Shown: positions 43,159-52,367 of the stretch, in pieces | Layout: the number at the start of each line of letters is the position of its first letter | Numbering within the stretch: position 1 is the stretch's first letter | NCBI GenBank assembly: GCA_963974475.1 | Contig: CAXBCR010000003.1 | Span: 124,001-188,000, forward strand | Reading direction: 5' to 3' | DNA length: 64,000 nt | Source: CAJXZP01 sp963974475 | Lineage (GTDB): Bacteria > Bacteroidota > Bacteroidia > Flavobacteriales_G > Salibacteraceae | The notes under the pieces: model-generated | Database searches by the model: none | Told to the model about the DNA's origin: nothing | Seen by the model: the letters and a program-made list of their open reading frames with translations, nothing else | Program-made: the position numbers and the translations under genes

Positions 43159-43884
43159 TTAAATTTTACCGAAAATGCTTTTTAATTTTAATAGCATTAC
43201 CCCGAAAAAAGCTTCTTTAAAAATTCCGCCCGACATTTTTGAAGTACCTTCTTGTCTATCCGTGAATATAATAGGCTCTTCCATTACCTTAAATCCTTTT
43301 TTCCAGGTTCTAAATTTCATTTCAATTTGAAAAGCATATCCTTTAAATTGTATATCGTCAATTGAAATTTCTTCTAAAACTTTTCTTCGGTAGCATTTAA
43401 AACCTGCGGTGGTATCACGAATTGGCATTCCGGTAACTATTCGAACATAAGCAGATGCGTAGTAGGACATTAATATTCTTCCCATTGGCCAGTTGACCAC
43501 ATTCACACCTTTTATGTAACGAGAGCCAATAACTAAATCTGCATTGTTTTTTACCGCTGAATTATAAAGCACAATTAAATCCTCAGGATTATGCGAGAAA
43601 TCGCAATCCATTTCAAATATGTAATTATAATGATGATTTATGCACCAATGAAAACCATGAATGTATGCGGTTCCCAAACCTAACTTCCCGGATCGTTCTT
43701 CAATAAAAAGTCTATTTGGAAATTCCTTTTGGAGGGATTTAACTACAGCTGCAGTGCCATCTGGCGAACCATCATCGATTATTAATAAGTCAAAAGCTTT
43801 TTCTAAAGAGAAAACTTTTCGAATCATTTTTTCGATATTTTCTATCTCGTTGTACGTTGGTATGATGACGATGCTGTCGTTCAC
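43159..43884 (-). CDS. Polyprenol monophosphomannose synthase-like glycosyltransferase
   Basis: GT2 family, DPM1/Ppm1 type: transfers mannose or a related sugar from a nucleotide donor to polyprenyl phosphate. VIIPTYNEIENIEKMI opens the GT-A fold, DDGSPDGTA and MDCDFSHNP carry the metal-binding aspartates, and the C-terminal TDRQEGTSKMS block is family-typical. The 241-residue form lacks C-terminal membrane helices. It abuts the peptidase gene tail to tail with no spacing. Confidence 0.9.
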   Translation of the reverse strand: MNDSIVIIPTYNEIENIEKMIRKVFSLEKAFDLLIIDDGSPDGTAAVVKSLQKEFPNRLFIEERSGKLGLGTAYIHGFHWCINHHYNYIFEMDCDFSHNPEDLIVLYNSAVKNNADLVIGSRYIKGVNVVNWPMGRILMSYYASAYVRIVTGMPIRDTTAGFKCYRRKVLEEISIDDIQFKGYAFQIEMKFRTWKKGFKVMEEPIIFTDRQEGTSKMSGGIFKEAFFGVMLLKLKSIFGKI

Positions 43885-44049
43885 TGTTCTTTAGTTTTGG
43901 TGGCGAAGATAATTCAAGATACTTTAAGGAAGAAACGCGAAAAGCGTTGAATTGCTAAATTTTCACAAACTGCTCATTGACTTTGTTTACAGCCAAAATT
44001 TCGTCCGTATTTATGTGGATAAAAGAGCTAAAAATGGTAGGAACCTATT

Positions 44050-44057
44050 TACCTTTG
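44050..44057 (+). promoter_or_regulatory. -7 box of leuS
   Basis: TACCTTTG matches TAnnTTTG, 31 nt before the ATG at 44089. Confidence 0.55.
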
Positions 44058-44088
44058 CCGCTTATTTTACGAATAAAAAGCGTGTAAC

Positions 44089-46854
44089 ATGGCCTATAAA
44101 TTTTTTGATATAGAAAAGAAGTGGCAAGCCTATTGGGCTAAAAATAAAACATTTAAAAGTCAAATCAATAACGATAAGCCAAAGTACTACGTGTTGGATA
44201 TGTTTCCTTATCCTTCTGGAGCTGGGCTTCATGTTGGGCATCCATTAGGTTACATTGCTTCGGATATTTTTGCGAGATATAAAAGATTACAAGGTTTTGA
44301 GGTTTTGCATCCTATGGGATATGATTCATTTGGCCTTCCTGCGGAGCAATATGCCATTGAAACGGGGCAACATCCAGATACTACCACCAAAGAAAATATT
44401 AAAAGATACAGAGCCCAATTAGATAGAATTGGTTTTTCGTTTGACTGGGATAGAGAGGTGCGTACTTCCAATAAAGAATACTACCAATGGACGCAAAGTA
44501 TTTTTATTAAGCTATTTAACTCTTGGTTTAATTATGATACCTGTAAGGCATTGCCTATTGAAACGCTTATTAGTGTTTTTGAACTTACTGGAAGTCAAAG
44601 TGTAGATGCAGCATGTTCGGAAGAGCTTTCGTTTACAGCTGAGGAATGGAAAAATTGGTCGGAAGAAGAGCAGTATAAAACGCTTTTGAATTATCGAATG
44701 GCTTACTTGAGTGAAACCACCGTAAATTGGTGTGCTAAACTAGGAACTGTATTAGCTAACGATGAGGTGAAAAATGGTGTTTCTGAGCGAGGAGGTCATC
44801 CGGTAGAACAAAAGAAAATGAAGCAATGGTCGTTGAGAATAACGGCCTATGCAGAAAGACTTTTAACTGGTTTGGATACAATAGATTGGCCAGAATCTGT
44901 CAAAGAAATTCAACGAAATTGGATTGGTAAATCGGAAGGTGCTACTGTTGCATTTGGTGTTAATGGTCATGCGGATAAAATTGAAGTTTTCACAACTCGT
45001 CCGGATACCATTTTTGGAGTTTCCTTCATGGTTCTAGCTCCCGAACATGAGTTGGTCCAAAAGATTACAAGTAACGAGCAACGAGAAGAGGTGGAAAATT
45101 ATATTGAAAAAACGAGTAAAAGGTCGGAAAGAGACCGAATGAGCGATGTAAAGAATATTTCTGGAGCGTTTACCGGAGCGTATGCTATCCACCCTTTTAC
45201 GGGAGAAAACATTCCTATATGGATTGGTGATTATGTTTTGGCTCATTACGGTACCGGAGCAATTATGGCCGTTCCTTCAGGTGATCAAAGAGATTGGGAT
45301 TTTGCCAATCATTTTGAATTGCCTATTCCTAATATCTTAGAGGGAGCAGATTTAACCAACGGTGCTGTTGAAGATAAAAATGCGGTGTTGACTGACTCTC
45401 AATTCTTGAATGGATTAAAAGCCAAAAAAGCTATTAAAGTGGCTATCCATGAAATGGAAGTGAAAGGAATTGGAGTCCGAAAAATTAATTTTAAATTGAG
45501 AGATGCAGGCTTTAGTCGCCAACGGTATTGGGGAGAACCAATCCCGGTATATTTTAAAAACGACATGCCCTATGTTTTGGATCGGAAAGACCTTCCATTA
45601 GAACTACCAGTGGTAGATAAATATCTTCCAACTGAAGATGGAGAACCACCATTGGCACGGGCTAAAAACTGGGAAACAACTGAAGGACACCGATTAGAGA
45701 CGAATACAATGCCTGGCTGGGCAGGTTCATCATGGTATTATTTACGATACATGGATCCAGGAAATGCGCATGCTTTGTTTTCAAAGAAAGCCGTTAATTA
45801 TTGGGGACAAGTAGATTTGTATTTAGGCGGTGCGGAACATGCTACCGGACATTTATTATACGTTCGATTTTGGGCGAAATTCTTGAATGACTTAGGCGTA
45901 ATACCATTTGATGAACCAGCAAAAAAGCTGATAAACCAAGGCATGATTCAAGGGGTCTCCAAATTTGTTTATCGAATGAATGGTACAAACACCTTTTTGT
46001 CTAAGGGTCAAATCAATGGTAAGCAAGTCACAGCCATACATGTGGATGTGAGCTTTGTAGATGGCGAAATACTGGATACGGAAGCATTTAAATCTTGGAG
46101 AGTTGAGTATAAGGATGCTGAATTTGTATTGGAAGTAGATGGAACTTATATCTGCGGTAGTGAGGTTGAAAAAATGTCGAAGTCTAAGTACAATGTGGTT
46201 AACCCAGATGAATTAATAGAGCGATATGGCGCTGATGCACTTCGGTTACATGAAATGTTTTTGGGTCCAATTGAAATGCATAAACCTTGGAACACGAAAG
46301 GAATTGATGGGGTTTCTAGGTTTTTAAGAAGATTTTGGGCCTTATTTCATGATGATGATAATAATATCATTGTGATGGATGAAGCGCCTTCAAAAGAAGA
46401 ATTAAAAATCTTGCATAAAACCATAAAGGTAATTCAAGATGATATGGAACGATTCACTTTCAATACCATTGTGAGTCATTTAATGATTGCGGTAAATGAT
46501 TTTACAGCAATAAAGTGTAAGAACAAATCGGTTCTTCAGGATTTGGTAGTGTTAGCTGCCTGCCATGCACCACATATCACAGAAGAAATTTGGAAGGAGT
46601 TGGGTAATGAAGGCTCTGTAGCATATGCAAAGTTTCCAGAATTTAAGCCAGATTTATTGGTCGAGTCAAATCACACTTATCCAGTATCGTTTAATGGTAA
46701 AATGAGATTCAAAATAGAATTGCCAATAGATATGGATGCAAAGGAGGTAGAAGAAATTATTTTAGCGCATGAAGACTCGCAAAAATGGCTAGAAGGCAAA
46801 GCTCCGAAAAAACTTATTTATGTAAAAAAGAAAATAATTAATGTAGTGTTGTAA
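44089..46854 (+). CDS. leuS: Leucyl-tRNA synthetase
   Basis: Charges tRNA-Leu. The HIGH motif is HVGH (in PYPSGAGLHVGHPLGY, about 39-54), the CP1 editing domain follows with TTRPDTIFG and the GTGAIMAVPSGDQRD pocket, and KMSKS occurs as KMSKSKYN near 700. An insertion between the catalytic core and KMSKS (about 630-690) is typical of Bacteroidota. Length 921 is in the normal range. A 48-aa gene lies 95 nt downstream on the same strand. Confidence 0.97.
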   Translation: MAYKFFDIEKKWQAYWAKNKTFKSQINNDKPKYYVLDMFPYPSGAGLHVGHPLGYIASDIFARYKRLQGFEVLHPMGYDSFGLPAEQYAIETGQHPDTTTKENIKRYRAQLDRIGFSFDWDREVRTSNKEYYQWTQSIFIKLFNSWFNYDTCKALPIETLISVFELTGSQSVDAACSEELSFTAEEWKNWSEEEQYKTLLNYRMAYLSETTVNWCAKLGTVLANDEVKNGVSERGGHPVEQKKMKQWSLRITAYAERLLTGLDTIDWPESVKEIQRNWIGKSEGATVAFGVNGHADKIEVFTTRPDTIFGVSFMVLAPEHELVQKITSNEQREEVENYIEKTSKRSERDRMSDVKNISGAFTGAYAIHPFTGENIPIWIGDYVLAHYGTGAIMAVPSGDQRDWDFANHFELPIPNILEGADLTNGAVEDKNAVLTDSQFLNGLKAKKAIKVAIHEMEVKGIGVRKINFKLRDAGFSRQRYWGEPIPVYFKNDMPYVLDRKDLPLELPVVDKYLPTEDGEPPLARAKNWETTEGHRLETNTMPGWAGSSWYYLRYMDPGNAHALFSKKAVNYWGQVDLYLGGAEHATGHLLYVRFWAKFLNDLGVIPFDEPAKKLINQGMIQGVSKFVYRMNGTNTFLSKGQINGKQVTAIHVDVSFVDGEILDTEAFKSWRVEYKDAEFVLEVDGTYICGSEVEKMSKSKYNVVNPDELIERYGADALRLHEMFLGPIEMHKPWNTKGIDGVSRFLRRFWALFHDDDNNIIVMDEAPSKEELKILHKTIKVIQDDMERFTFNTIVSHLMIAVNDFTAIKCKNKSVLQDLVVLAACHAPHITEEIWKELGNEGSVAYAKFPEFKPDLLVESNHTYPVSFNGKMRFKIELPIDMDAKEVEEIILAHEDSQKWLEGKAPKKLIYVKKKIINVVL

Positions 46855-46949
46855 AAATCAAATGAAAATTATATTGTGGTTCAAAAAAATTGTTAAATTT
46901 ACGGCACCTAACATGAATGTCGAATAATAAATAAAGCAAACCCCGAGCT

Positions 46950-47096
46950 ATGAGTGTAGATATAACGGAAAAGAAAAAACAACTTAAAGTTATTTTAAAG
47001 TCAAACATTGCGAAAGCATGGTACCAACTTGATAAAAAGTCGTACGAGTCTTGGCTTGAAGGTAGAAAGTCTTCCAAGAGAGAATTAAATTTTTAA
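46950..47096 (+). CDS. 48-aa basic protein behind leuS
   Basis: ATG at 46950 opens 48 residues: MSVDITEKKKQLKVILKSNI, then AKAWYQLDKKSYESWLEGRK and SSKRELNF. It is strongly basic with three aromatic clusters, like small nucleic-acid-binding or ribosome-associated proteins. A -33/-7-like pair (TTG near 46874, TAAATTTA near 46894) lies upstream and a perfect terminator follows five bases after the stop, so it is a self-contained unit. No family is recognised. Confidence 0.6.
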   Translation: MSVDITEKKKQLKVILKSNIAKAWYQLDKKSYESWLEGRKSSKRELNF

Positions 47097-47100
47097 TTGT

Positions 47101-47132
47101 AAGCCGTTTCATTTTTTTGAAGCGGCTTTTTT
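47101..47132 (+). terminator. Terminator of the 48-aa gene
   Basis: AAGCCGTTTC (47101-47110) pairs with GAAGCGGCTT (47119-47128), one G-T pair, T tract at the end. Confidence 0.88.
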
Positions 47133-47240
47133 CGTTTTGGAGACTTTTTAATGAGCAAAAAACGAGATGTATTGAGTTTGAACGTTTAGCCTTTCTAGAG
47201 ATTTTTCGAATAGAATTCTTTGGTTAGTAACAAAACTGCA

Positions 47241-47277
47241 TAAAAAAACTCCCAAATCCAAAAGGAAATGGGAGTTT
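47241..47277 (-). terminator. Terminator of the acyl-CoA dehydrogenase gene
   Basis: AAACTCCCA (47246-47254) pairs with TGGGAGTTT (47269-47277); on the minus strand the exit side has seven T. The stretch 47133-47240 holds nothing else that I can identify. Confidence 0.8.
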
Positions 47278-47293
47278 GAAATTGTTTAAATCC

Positions 47294-48469
47294 TTATGAA
47301 AATGCAGGAATACCAGTGATGTCCATTCCTGTAATAAGAAGATGAATATCATGAGTTCCTTCATAGGTAACTACAGATTCTAGGTTAGCCATATGTCGCA
47401 TACATGAATATTCACTAGTAATACCCATTGCTCCATGAATTTGTCTTGCTTCTCTACAAACCTTTAATGCCATATCTACATTATTTCTTTTCGCCATTGA
47501 GATTTGTGCAGAAGTAGCTCTACCCTCATCACGCAATTGACCTAATCTAAATGTAAGCATTTGTGCTTTTGTGATTTCTGTTATCATTTCAGCTAATTTC
47601 TTTTGAACTAATTGAAATGATGCAATTGGTTTGTCAAATTGAATACGCTCTTTAGAATATTGAAGAGCAGAATCATAACAATCCATTGCCGCGCCAATGG
47701 CGCCCCAAGCAATACCATAACGAGCCGAATCCAAACAAGAAAGTGGTGCTCCTAAACCAGAACGACCAGGTAACAAGTTCTCTTTAGGAATTTTTACATT
47801 GTCAAAAATTAATTCCCCTGTAATCGATGCGCGTAAAGAATGTTTTCCATGCATTTCTGGTGCAGAAAACCCTTCCATTCCTTTTTCCACCAATAATCCG
47901 TGAACTCTTCCTTCTTCGTTTTTTGCCCATACCACTGCAACTTGAGCGATAGGTGAATTAGAAATCCACATTTTAGCACCATTTAAAAGATAATGGTCTC
48001 CCATATCTTTAAAGTTGGTGGTCATTCCACCCGGGTTTGATCCATGGTCTGGTTCGGTAAGTCCGAAACAGCCAATATATTCACCCGTAGCCAATTTTGG
48101 TAAGAATTTTTGTTTTTGTTCTTCGCTTCCGTATTTCCAAATAGGATACATTACCAATGAGGATTGAACTGATGAAGTAGAACGAATACCTGAATCTACA
48201 CGCTCAAGTTCTTGCATCAACAATCCATAAGTTATTTGGTCCAAGCCTGGGCCACCATATTCTTGCGGAATATAAGGTCCAAAACAACCATACTCACCTA
48301 GTCCTGGTACTATTTGCTTAGGAAAAGTAGCGCGTTCGTAGTAATCTTCAATAATAGGAGATACATCCTTTTTTAACCAAGCACGTAAAGAGTCGCGAAA
48401 AAGCTTTTGCTCTTCGGTTAACAACTCGTCCATTAAATAATAATCGTGTGCTTCAAATCTATCTGTCAT
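47294..48469 (-). CDS. Glutaryl-CoA-type acyl-CoA dehydrogenase
   Basis: An FAD enzyme oxidising a short acyl-CoA; the sequence resembles glutaryl-CoA dehydrogenase, which forms crotonyl-CoA plus CO2 in lysine/tryptophan breakdown. The substrate-binding TEPDHGSNPGGM and the C-terminal VVTYEGTHDIHLLITG with the catalytic glutamate are visible. At 391 residues the length is right. Its -7 box TACCTTTG is at 48489-48496 on the minus strand. No ETF gene is near. Confidence 0.88.
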   Translation of the reverse strand: MTDRFEAHDYYLMDELLTEEQKLFRDSLRAWLKKDVSPIIEDYYERATFPKQIVPGLGEYGCFGPYIPQEYGGPGLDQITYGLLMQELERVDSGIRSTSSVQSSLVMYPIWKYGSEEQKQKFLPKLATGEYIGCFGLTEPDHGSNPGGMTTNFKDMGDHYLLNGAKMWISNSPIAQVAVVWAKNEEGRVHGLLVEKGMEGFSAPEMHGKHSLRASITGELIFDNVKIPKENLLPGRSGLGAPLSCLDSARYGIAWGAIGAAMDCYDSALQYSKERIQFDKPIASFQLVQKKLAEMITEITKAQMLTFRLGQLRDEGRATSAQISMAKRNNVDMALKVCREARQIHGAMGITSEYSCMRHMANLESVVTYEGTHDIHLLITGMDITGIPAFS

Positions 48470-48488
48470 ATCTTTAATTTTGGGGTGC

Positions 48489-48496
48489 CAAAGGTA
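48489..48496 (-). promoter_or_regulatory. -7 box of the acyl-CoA dehydrogenase gene
   Basis: TACCTTTG on the minus strand, 19 nt before the ATG at 48469. Confidence 0.5.
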
Positions 48497-48574
48497 TCTA
48501 AAACTTCATAGAAATTTGTTCAAAATTCCACGATTATTTGAATATGCTTCCGTAAATAAAAGAACTAGGGGAAT

Positions 48575-48582
48575 TACTTTTG
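48575..48582 (+). promoter_or_regulatory. -7 box of the DUF4271-hemD pair
   Basis: TACTTTTG matches TAnnTTTG, 11 nt before the ATG at 48594. Confidence 0.5.
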
Positions 48583-48593
48583 TCTGAAGGAAA

Positions 48594-49457
48594 ATGAAAG
48601 AATTAATTACTGGAAATTTGAATAGCGTTAGCGATAATCAGGTTGGTTCCATCGCTACAGCTGAAGGTGTACCCTTTCTAAGCAAAAAACCGGTATTAGA
48701 TGATTTTTTGTGGAATGGTTTCGAGCCTATTTTTTATTCGCATCACAAATTAGAGTTAAACTTACCTCCTAAAAACTTTGTTGAAAAGCAAGAACTGGAT
48801 GGAACAGTTTCCTTTTTATCCTATTTTATCATAGCCCTAGTTTGGTCTTTTCTATACCGAAAAAACGAGAAAGATTTTACTGGAATTGTTAAGTCGTTTG
48901 TCAGTAACAATTCGTTGATGCAGGAGTTTGAGGACAGCAAGAGCTCCAACGGAGTGGTGTCCATTACCCTATTCGTTACTGGTTTGGTAATTTTAGCTAT
49001 TTATTTTTCCCAAGTCATTGAATGGTATTCTCCTAAAGTAAATTTGGGTGTGTTTGGGCAATCGGTATCCTCCGTTTTGCTAATAGGAATGGTCCTTGTT
49101 TTTGGGTTGTTAATCAAGACTTTGGTTGTTGGAATTGCTTCGTTAGTATTTAGTGCACCCAAAATATTAGGCACCTATTTATCTCTAAACGTTATTTCCA
49201 CTCAGATGTTAGGGATTTTACTCTTCCCCATAATAGTGATTCTAAGTTTTGGAATTGAACTAAATCCAAGGTGGGTTTTGGGTATGGGAGGGGTAATGCT
49301 AACGCTAACGTTTCTCTATAGGTTGAGCCGGACATTTTTTTTAGGAGTTAAACAAACTAACAGTCAAGTGTTTCACATTATTTTGTACATTTGCGCCCTC
49401 GAAATTCTGCCCTTGATGGCTATTGGAAGAGTGTTTTTGGACTCTCAAGTACAGTAA
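48594..49457 (+). CDS. DUF4271 membrane protein
   Basis: A 287-residue protein with a soluble N-terminus (about 1-70) and about five to six hydrophobic helices (SFLSYFIIALVWSFLY, ISTQMLGILLFPIIVIL and others), ending with FHIILYICALEILPLM, the family signature block. DUF4271 is Bacteroidota-specific and stands next to the uroporphyrinogen-III synthase gene, as here with a 38-bp gap. Function unknown. Confidence 0.85.
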   Translation: MKELITGNLNSVSDNQVGSIATAEGVPFLSKKPVLDDFLWNGFEPIFYSHHKLELNLPPKNFVEKQELDGTVSFLSYFIIALVWSFLYRKNEKDFTGIVKSFVSNNSLMQEFEDSKSSNGVVSITLFVTGLVILAIYFSQVIEWYSPKVNLGVFGQSVSSVLLIGMVLVFGLLIKTLVVGIASLVFSAPKILGTYLSLNVISTQMLGILLFPIIVILSFGIELNPRWVLGMGGVMLTLTFLYRLSRTFFLGVKQTNSQVFHIILYICALEILPLMAIGRVFLDSQVQ

Positions 49458-49495
49458 ATTCAGGGCGAACCAAACTACCTAATTAGGTTTTTTTT

Positions 49496-50248
49496 ATGGA
49501 TTTAAAAGTAAAAACAATACTTGTATCGCAGCCGAAACCGGACTCGGAAAAGTCACCGTATTTTGATGTAGGCCAGAAGCATAAGGTAACCATTGATTTT
49601 AGACCGTTCATTCATGTGGAAGGGGTAAGTGAAATTGATTTTAGACAAGATAAAATCAATATCTTGGATCATACTGCGGTTATTTTTACCTCTAGAAATG
49701 CGGTAGACCATTATTTTAGAATTTTAAAAGAATCTAGACAAACGGCTCCTGATTCGATGAAATATTTCTGTATTTCGGAATCCACTGCATATTATTTACA
49801 GAAATATGTGGTGTATCGTAAAAGAAAAATTTTTCATGGTAAGCAACGTTTCGTAGATCTTATTGATGTGATGAAAAAGCATAAAAAGGAAAGCTTTTTA
49901 TTGCCTTGTTCTGACATCTTGAAAAAGGAAATTCCAGAACTTTTAGAAAAGAGTAAGTTTAAATATTCGAAAGCGGTATTGTATAAAACCGTTTGTTCTG
50001 ATTTGAGTGACTTGGAGGATGTTTTATACGACATGTTGGTGTTTTTCTCTCCTGCAGGAATTGAATCATTATTAAGAAATTTTCCGGATTTCAAACAAAA
50101 CAAAACTAGAATTGCTGTTTTTGGTCCTACGACCGCTAAAGCTGCTAAAGATGCTGGATTTAGAATAGATATTCAGGCGCCCACTCAAAATGCGCCTTCG
50201 ATGACTATGGCAATTGAGCAATACATTAAGGAACATAATAAGAAATAA
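49496..50248 (+). CDS. hemD: Uroporphyrinogen-III synthase family protein
   Basis: HemD closes and inverts ring D of hydroxymethylbilane to give uroporphyrinogen III, the precursor of haem and sirohaem. The two-lobed family pattern is visible: ILVSQPKPDSEKSPYFDV at the start, FTSRNAVDHYF in lobe one, LVFFSPAGIESLLRNF and AVFGPTTAKAAKDAGF in lobe two. It is 250 residues. HemD is poorly conserved, so the call rests partly on the Bacteroidota neighbourhood with DUF4271. Confidence 0.85.
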   Translation: MDLKVKTILVSQPKPDSEKSPYFDVGQKHKVTIDFRPFIHVEGVSEIDFRQDKINILDHTAVIFTSRNAVDHYFRILKESRQTAPDSMKYFCISESTAYYLQKYVVYRKRKIFHGKQRFVDLIDVMKKHKKESFLLPCSDILKKEIPELLEKSKFKYSKAVLYKTVCSDLSDLEDVLYDMLVFFSPAGIESLLRNFPDFKQNKTRIAVFGPTTAKAAKDAGFRIDIQAPTQNAPSMTMAIEQYIKEHNKK

Positions 50249-50271
50249 CATATTTCTTATACTAAAGTGCT

Positions 50272-50298
50272 AAGGGTTTCGAAAGAAACCCTTTTTTT
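50272..50298 (+). terminator. Terminator of DUF4271-hemD
   Basis: AAGGGTTTC (50272-50280) pairs with GAAACCCTT (50285-50293), loop GAAA, T tract to 50298, five bases before the rnpA start. Confidence 0.85.
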
Positions 50299-50303
50299 GT
50301 GCT

Positions 50304-50702
50304 GTGAAGTTTGAAAACAAACGAAAAAACCATTTAAAAAGTAAGTTGGTAATTGATCAACTTTTTTCTAGCGGAAGGGCACTAAAAAAAAGCCCTTTTC
50401 GTTTGGTCTATCTTGTCGAATCCGAAGGAAGTTTTATAGGGGATAAAATTTTGGTTAGTGTTCCAAAAAGAAATTTTAAATTGGCGGTCTCAAGGAATAG
50501 AATTAAACGAGTAATATCAGAAATATACCGGATTCATTCCATTGATTTAAAAACACTGTTAGCTTCACAAAATAGGAGTCTGGCTATCGGGATTGTATAC
50601 ATAGGAAAAAAAGAACCTACGTATTCCGAAGCAGATCAAAAAATTCAAGGATTGTTGGAGGAGTTGATTCAAAAACTAAAGTTAGAAAATGAACATATTT
50701 AA
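50304..50702 (+). CDS. rnpA: Ribonuclease P protein component
   Basis: The protein cofactor of RNase P, which trims tRNA 5' ends. Basic 132-residue protein with the loop SVPKRNFKLAVSRNRIKRVI, the RNR motif of the family, near residues 52-71. The start is a GTG (50304) five bases after a terminator tail, so its message must come from read-through or a promoter inside the hairpin region. It overlaps the S41 protease gene by 14 bases. No rpmH lies upstream, unlike the classical order. Confidence 0.9.
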   Translation: MKFENKRKNHLKSKLVIDQLFSSGRALKKSPFRLVYLVESEGSFIGDKILVSVPKRNFKLAVSRNRIKRVISEIYRIHSIDLKTLLASQNRSLAIGIVYIGKKEPTYSEADQKIQGLLEELIQKLKLENEHI

Positions 50703-52356
50703 AGGGAAAAGAACCTCCATTTGGGCGGTGGCTATTTTAACCACTTTGTCAATTGGGCTATTCAGTTTTCAGGATAGTTATTTTGAAATTAGTAAGAACC
50801 TAGACATTTTTGTGTCGGTTTACAAAAACGTAAACACGTATTATGTAGATGAAACGGAGCCTGGAGACCTTATGAAAACAGGTATTGATGCAATGCTACA
50901 TAAATTGGATCCCTACACTGTGTATTATCCAGAGTCAGATATTGAGGATTATAGATTTATGACTACGGGGCAATATGGAGGAATTGGAGCTTTGATTTCT
51001 AGAAAAAATGGATTTGTTTACATTTCTGAACCCTATGAAAACTATCCAGCCCATAAAGCAGGACTTCGAGCAGGAGATAAAATTTTGAAAGTAGATGGCA
51101 AAATAGCCAAAGGGAAAAGTACCCAAGAAATTAGCGACTTTCTAAAAGGTGAACCGAAAACTGATTTGGTATTGACCATTGAGCGGATTGGTGATGAAAC
51201 CCCAAAGGAGATTACCGTAACCCGAGAGGAAATTAAAATAAAAGATGTGCCCTATTTTGGTGAAATTGCCCCACAAACTGGATACATAAAACTAAATGGA
51301 TTTACTGAAACCGCTAGTGCCGAGGTGAAGGCTGCATTACTGGATTTAAAAAAGAATAACAACATCACCAATTTAGTTTTGGATCTTCGTGGAAACGGTG
51401 GTGGTTTGCTTAGAGAAGCAGTGAGCATTGTTGGACTTTTTGTTCCTATTGGCACTAAAGTGGTGGAGACTAAAGGCAAAATTACTGATTGGAATGCAAC
51501 TTATGTTACTACCAGTCAACCGGTAGATACTAGCTTGCACCTGGTAGTGTTGGTAAATGGAGGCTCCGCATCAGCGTCTGAAATTGTTTCTGGGACTATT
51601 CAAGACTTAGATCGTGGAGTTATTATTGGTACCAACACTTTTGGAAAAGGGTTGGTGCAACAAACGCGCGATTTGAAGTATAATTCTAAAATGAAAATTA
51701 CGGTTGCTAAATACTATATTCCAAGCGGAAGGTGTATTCAGAGGTTAGATTATTCCCATAAGGATGAGGATGGTAAAGCTTTGGTTGTTCCAGATTCGTT
51801 GCGAAAAGAATTTTCGACAAAATCGGGTAGATTAGTTTTAGATGGAGCAGGTATCGAACCTGAAATCAAAGTAACTGGAATGGATGCAAGTCCAATTTTA
51901 ATTAGTTTGGTACGAAAACAATTAATTTTTGATTACGCTAATTTATATCGTAGCAAATTGGATTCTATTGCATCTCCAAGTACGTATTCCTTTTCGGATG
52001 CCGACTACGAAGATTTCAAGGAATTCTTAAAGGATAAGGATTACAATTATTCTACCGATACGGAGAAACTACTGAAACGATTAGAAAAAGTATCGAAGGA
52101 TGAAAAGTTTGCCGATGAAATTCAGGCAGATTTAAAGAAATTGGAAGCTTCTATTTTTCAAAGTAAAGCAAAAGATTTGGATATTTATAAGGCTCAAATC
52201 TCCCGGTTTTTGGAAAGTGAAATTGTTACACGTTATTATTTTCAAACCGGACAAATTGAGCAAGGTTTGGTAAAAGATGAGGATGTGATTGTAGCCAAAA
52301 GGGTTTTGAACGATGCTAAGGAGTATCAATCTTTACTAAGCGGTTCGATTAATTAG
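50689..52356 (+). CDS. S41-family C-terminal processing protease
   Basis: A CtpA/Prc-type serine protease of 555 residues, anchored or exported by an N-terminal hydrophobic segment (about 9-26). A PDZ domain lies at about 95-180, and the catalytic domain carries the serine at 295 (GGSASASEIVSG) and the lysine at 320 (NTFGKGLVQ). The last 150 residues are a charged helical tail. It overlaps rnpA and is followed 11 nt later by the ligase gene, making a three-gene operon. Confidence 0.92.
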   Translation: MNIFKGKRTSIWAVAILTTLSIGLFSFQDSYFEISKNLDIFVSVYKNVNTYYVDETEPGDLMKTGIDAMLHKLDPYTVYYPESDIEDYRFMTTGQYGGIGALISRKNGFVYISEPYENYPAHKAGLRAGDKILKVDGKIAKGKSTQEISDFLKGEPKTDLVLTIERIGDETPKEITVTREEIKIKDVPYFGEIAPQTGYIKLNGFTETASAEVKAALLDLKKNNNITNLVLDLRGNGGGLLREAVSIVGLFVPIGTKVVETKGKITDWNATYVTTSQPVDTSLHLVVLVNGGSASASEIVSGTIQDLDRGVIIGTNTFGKGLVQQTRDLKYNSKMKITVAKYYIPSGRCIQRLDYSHKDEDGKALVVPDSLRKEFSTKSGRLVLDGAGIEPEIKVTGMDASPILISLVRKQLIFDYANLYRSKLDSIASPSTYSFSDADYEDFKEFLKDKDYNYSTDTEKLLKRLEKVSKDEKFADEIQADLKKLEASIFQSKAKDLDIYKAQISRFLESEIVTRYYFQTGQIEQGLVKDEDVIVAKRVLNDAKEYQSLLSGSIN

Positions 52357-52367
52357 TATTTTGTTTT

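Noticed and set aside
46838..47077. Minus-strand 79-codon frame opposite the 48-aa gene
   Set aside because: The plus frame has promoter, terminator and better residue composition; the minus frame is phenylalanine/serine-rich without pattern.
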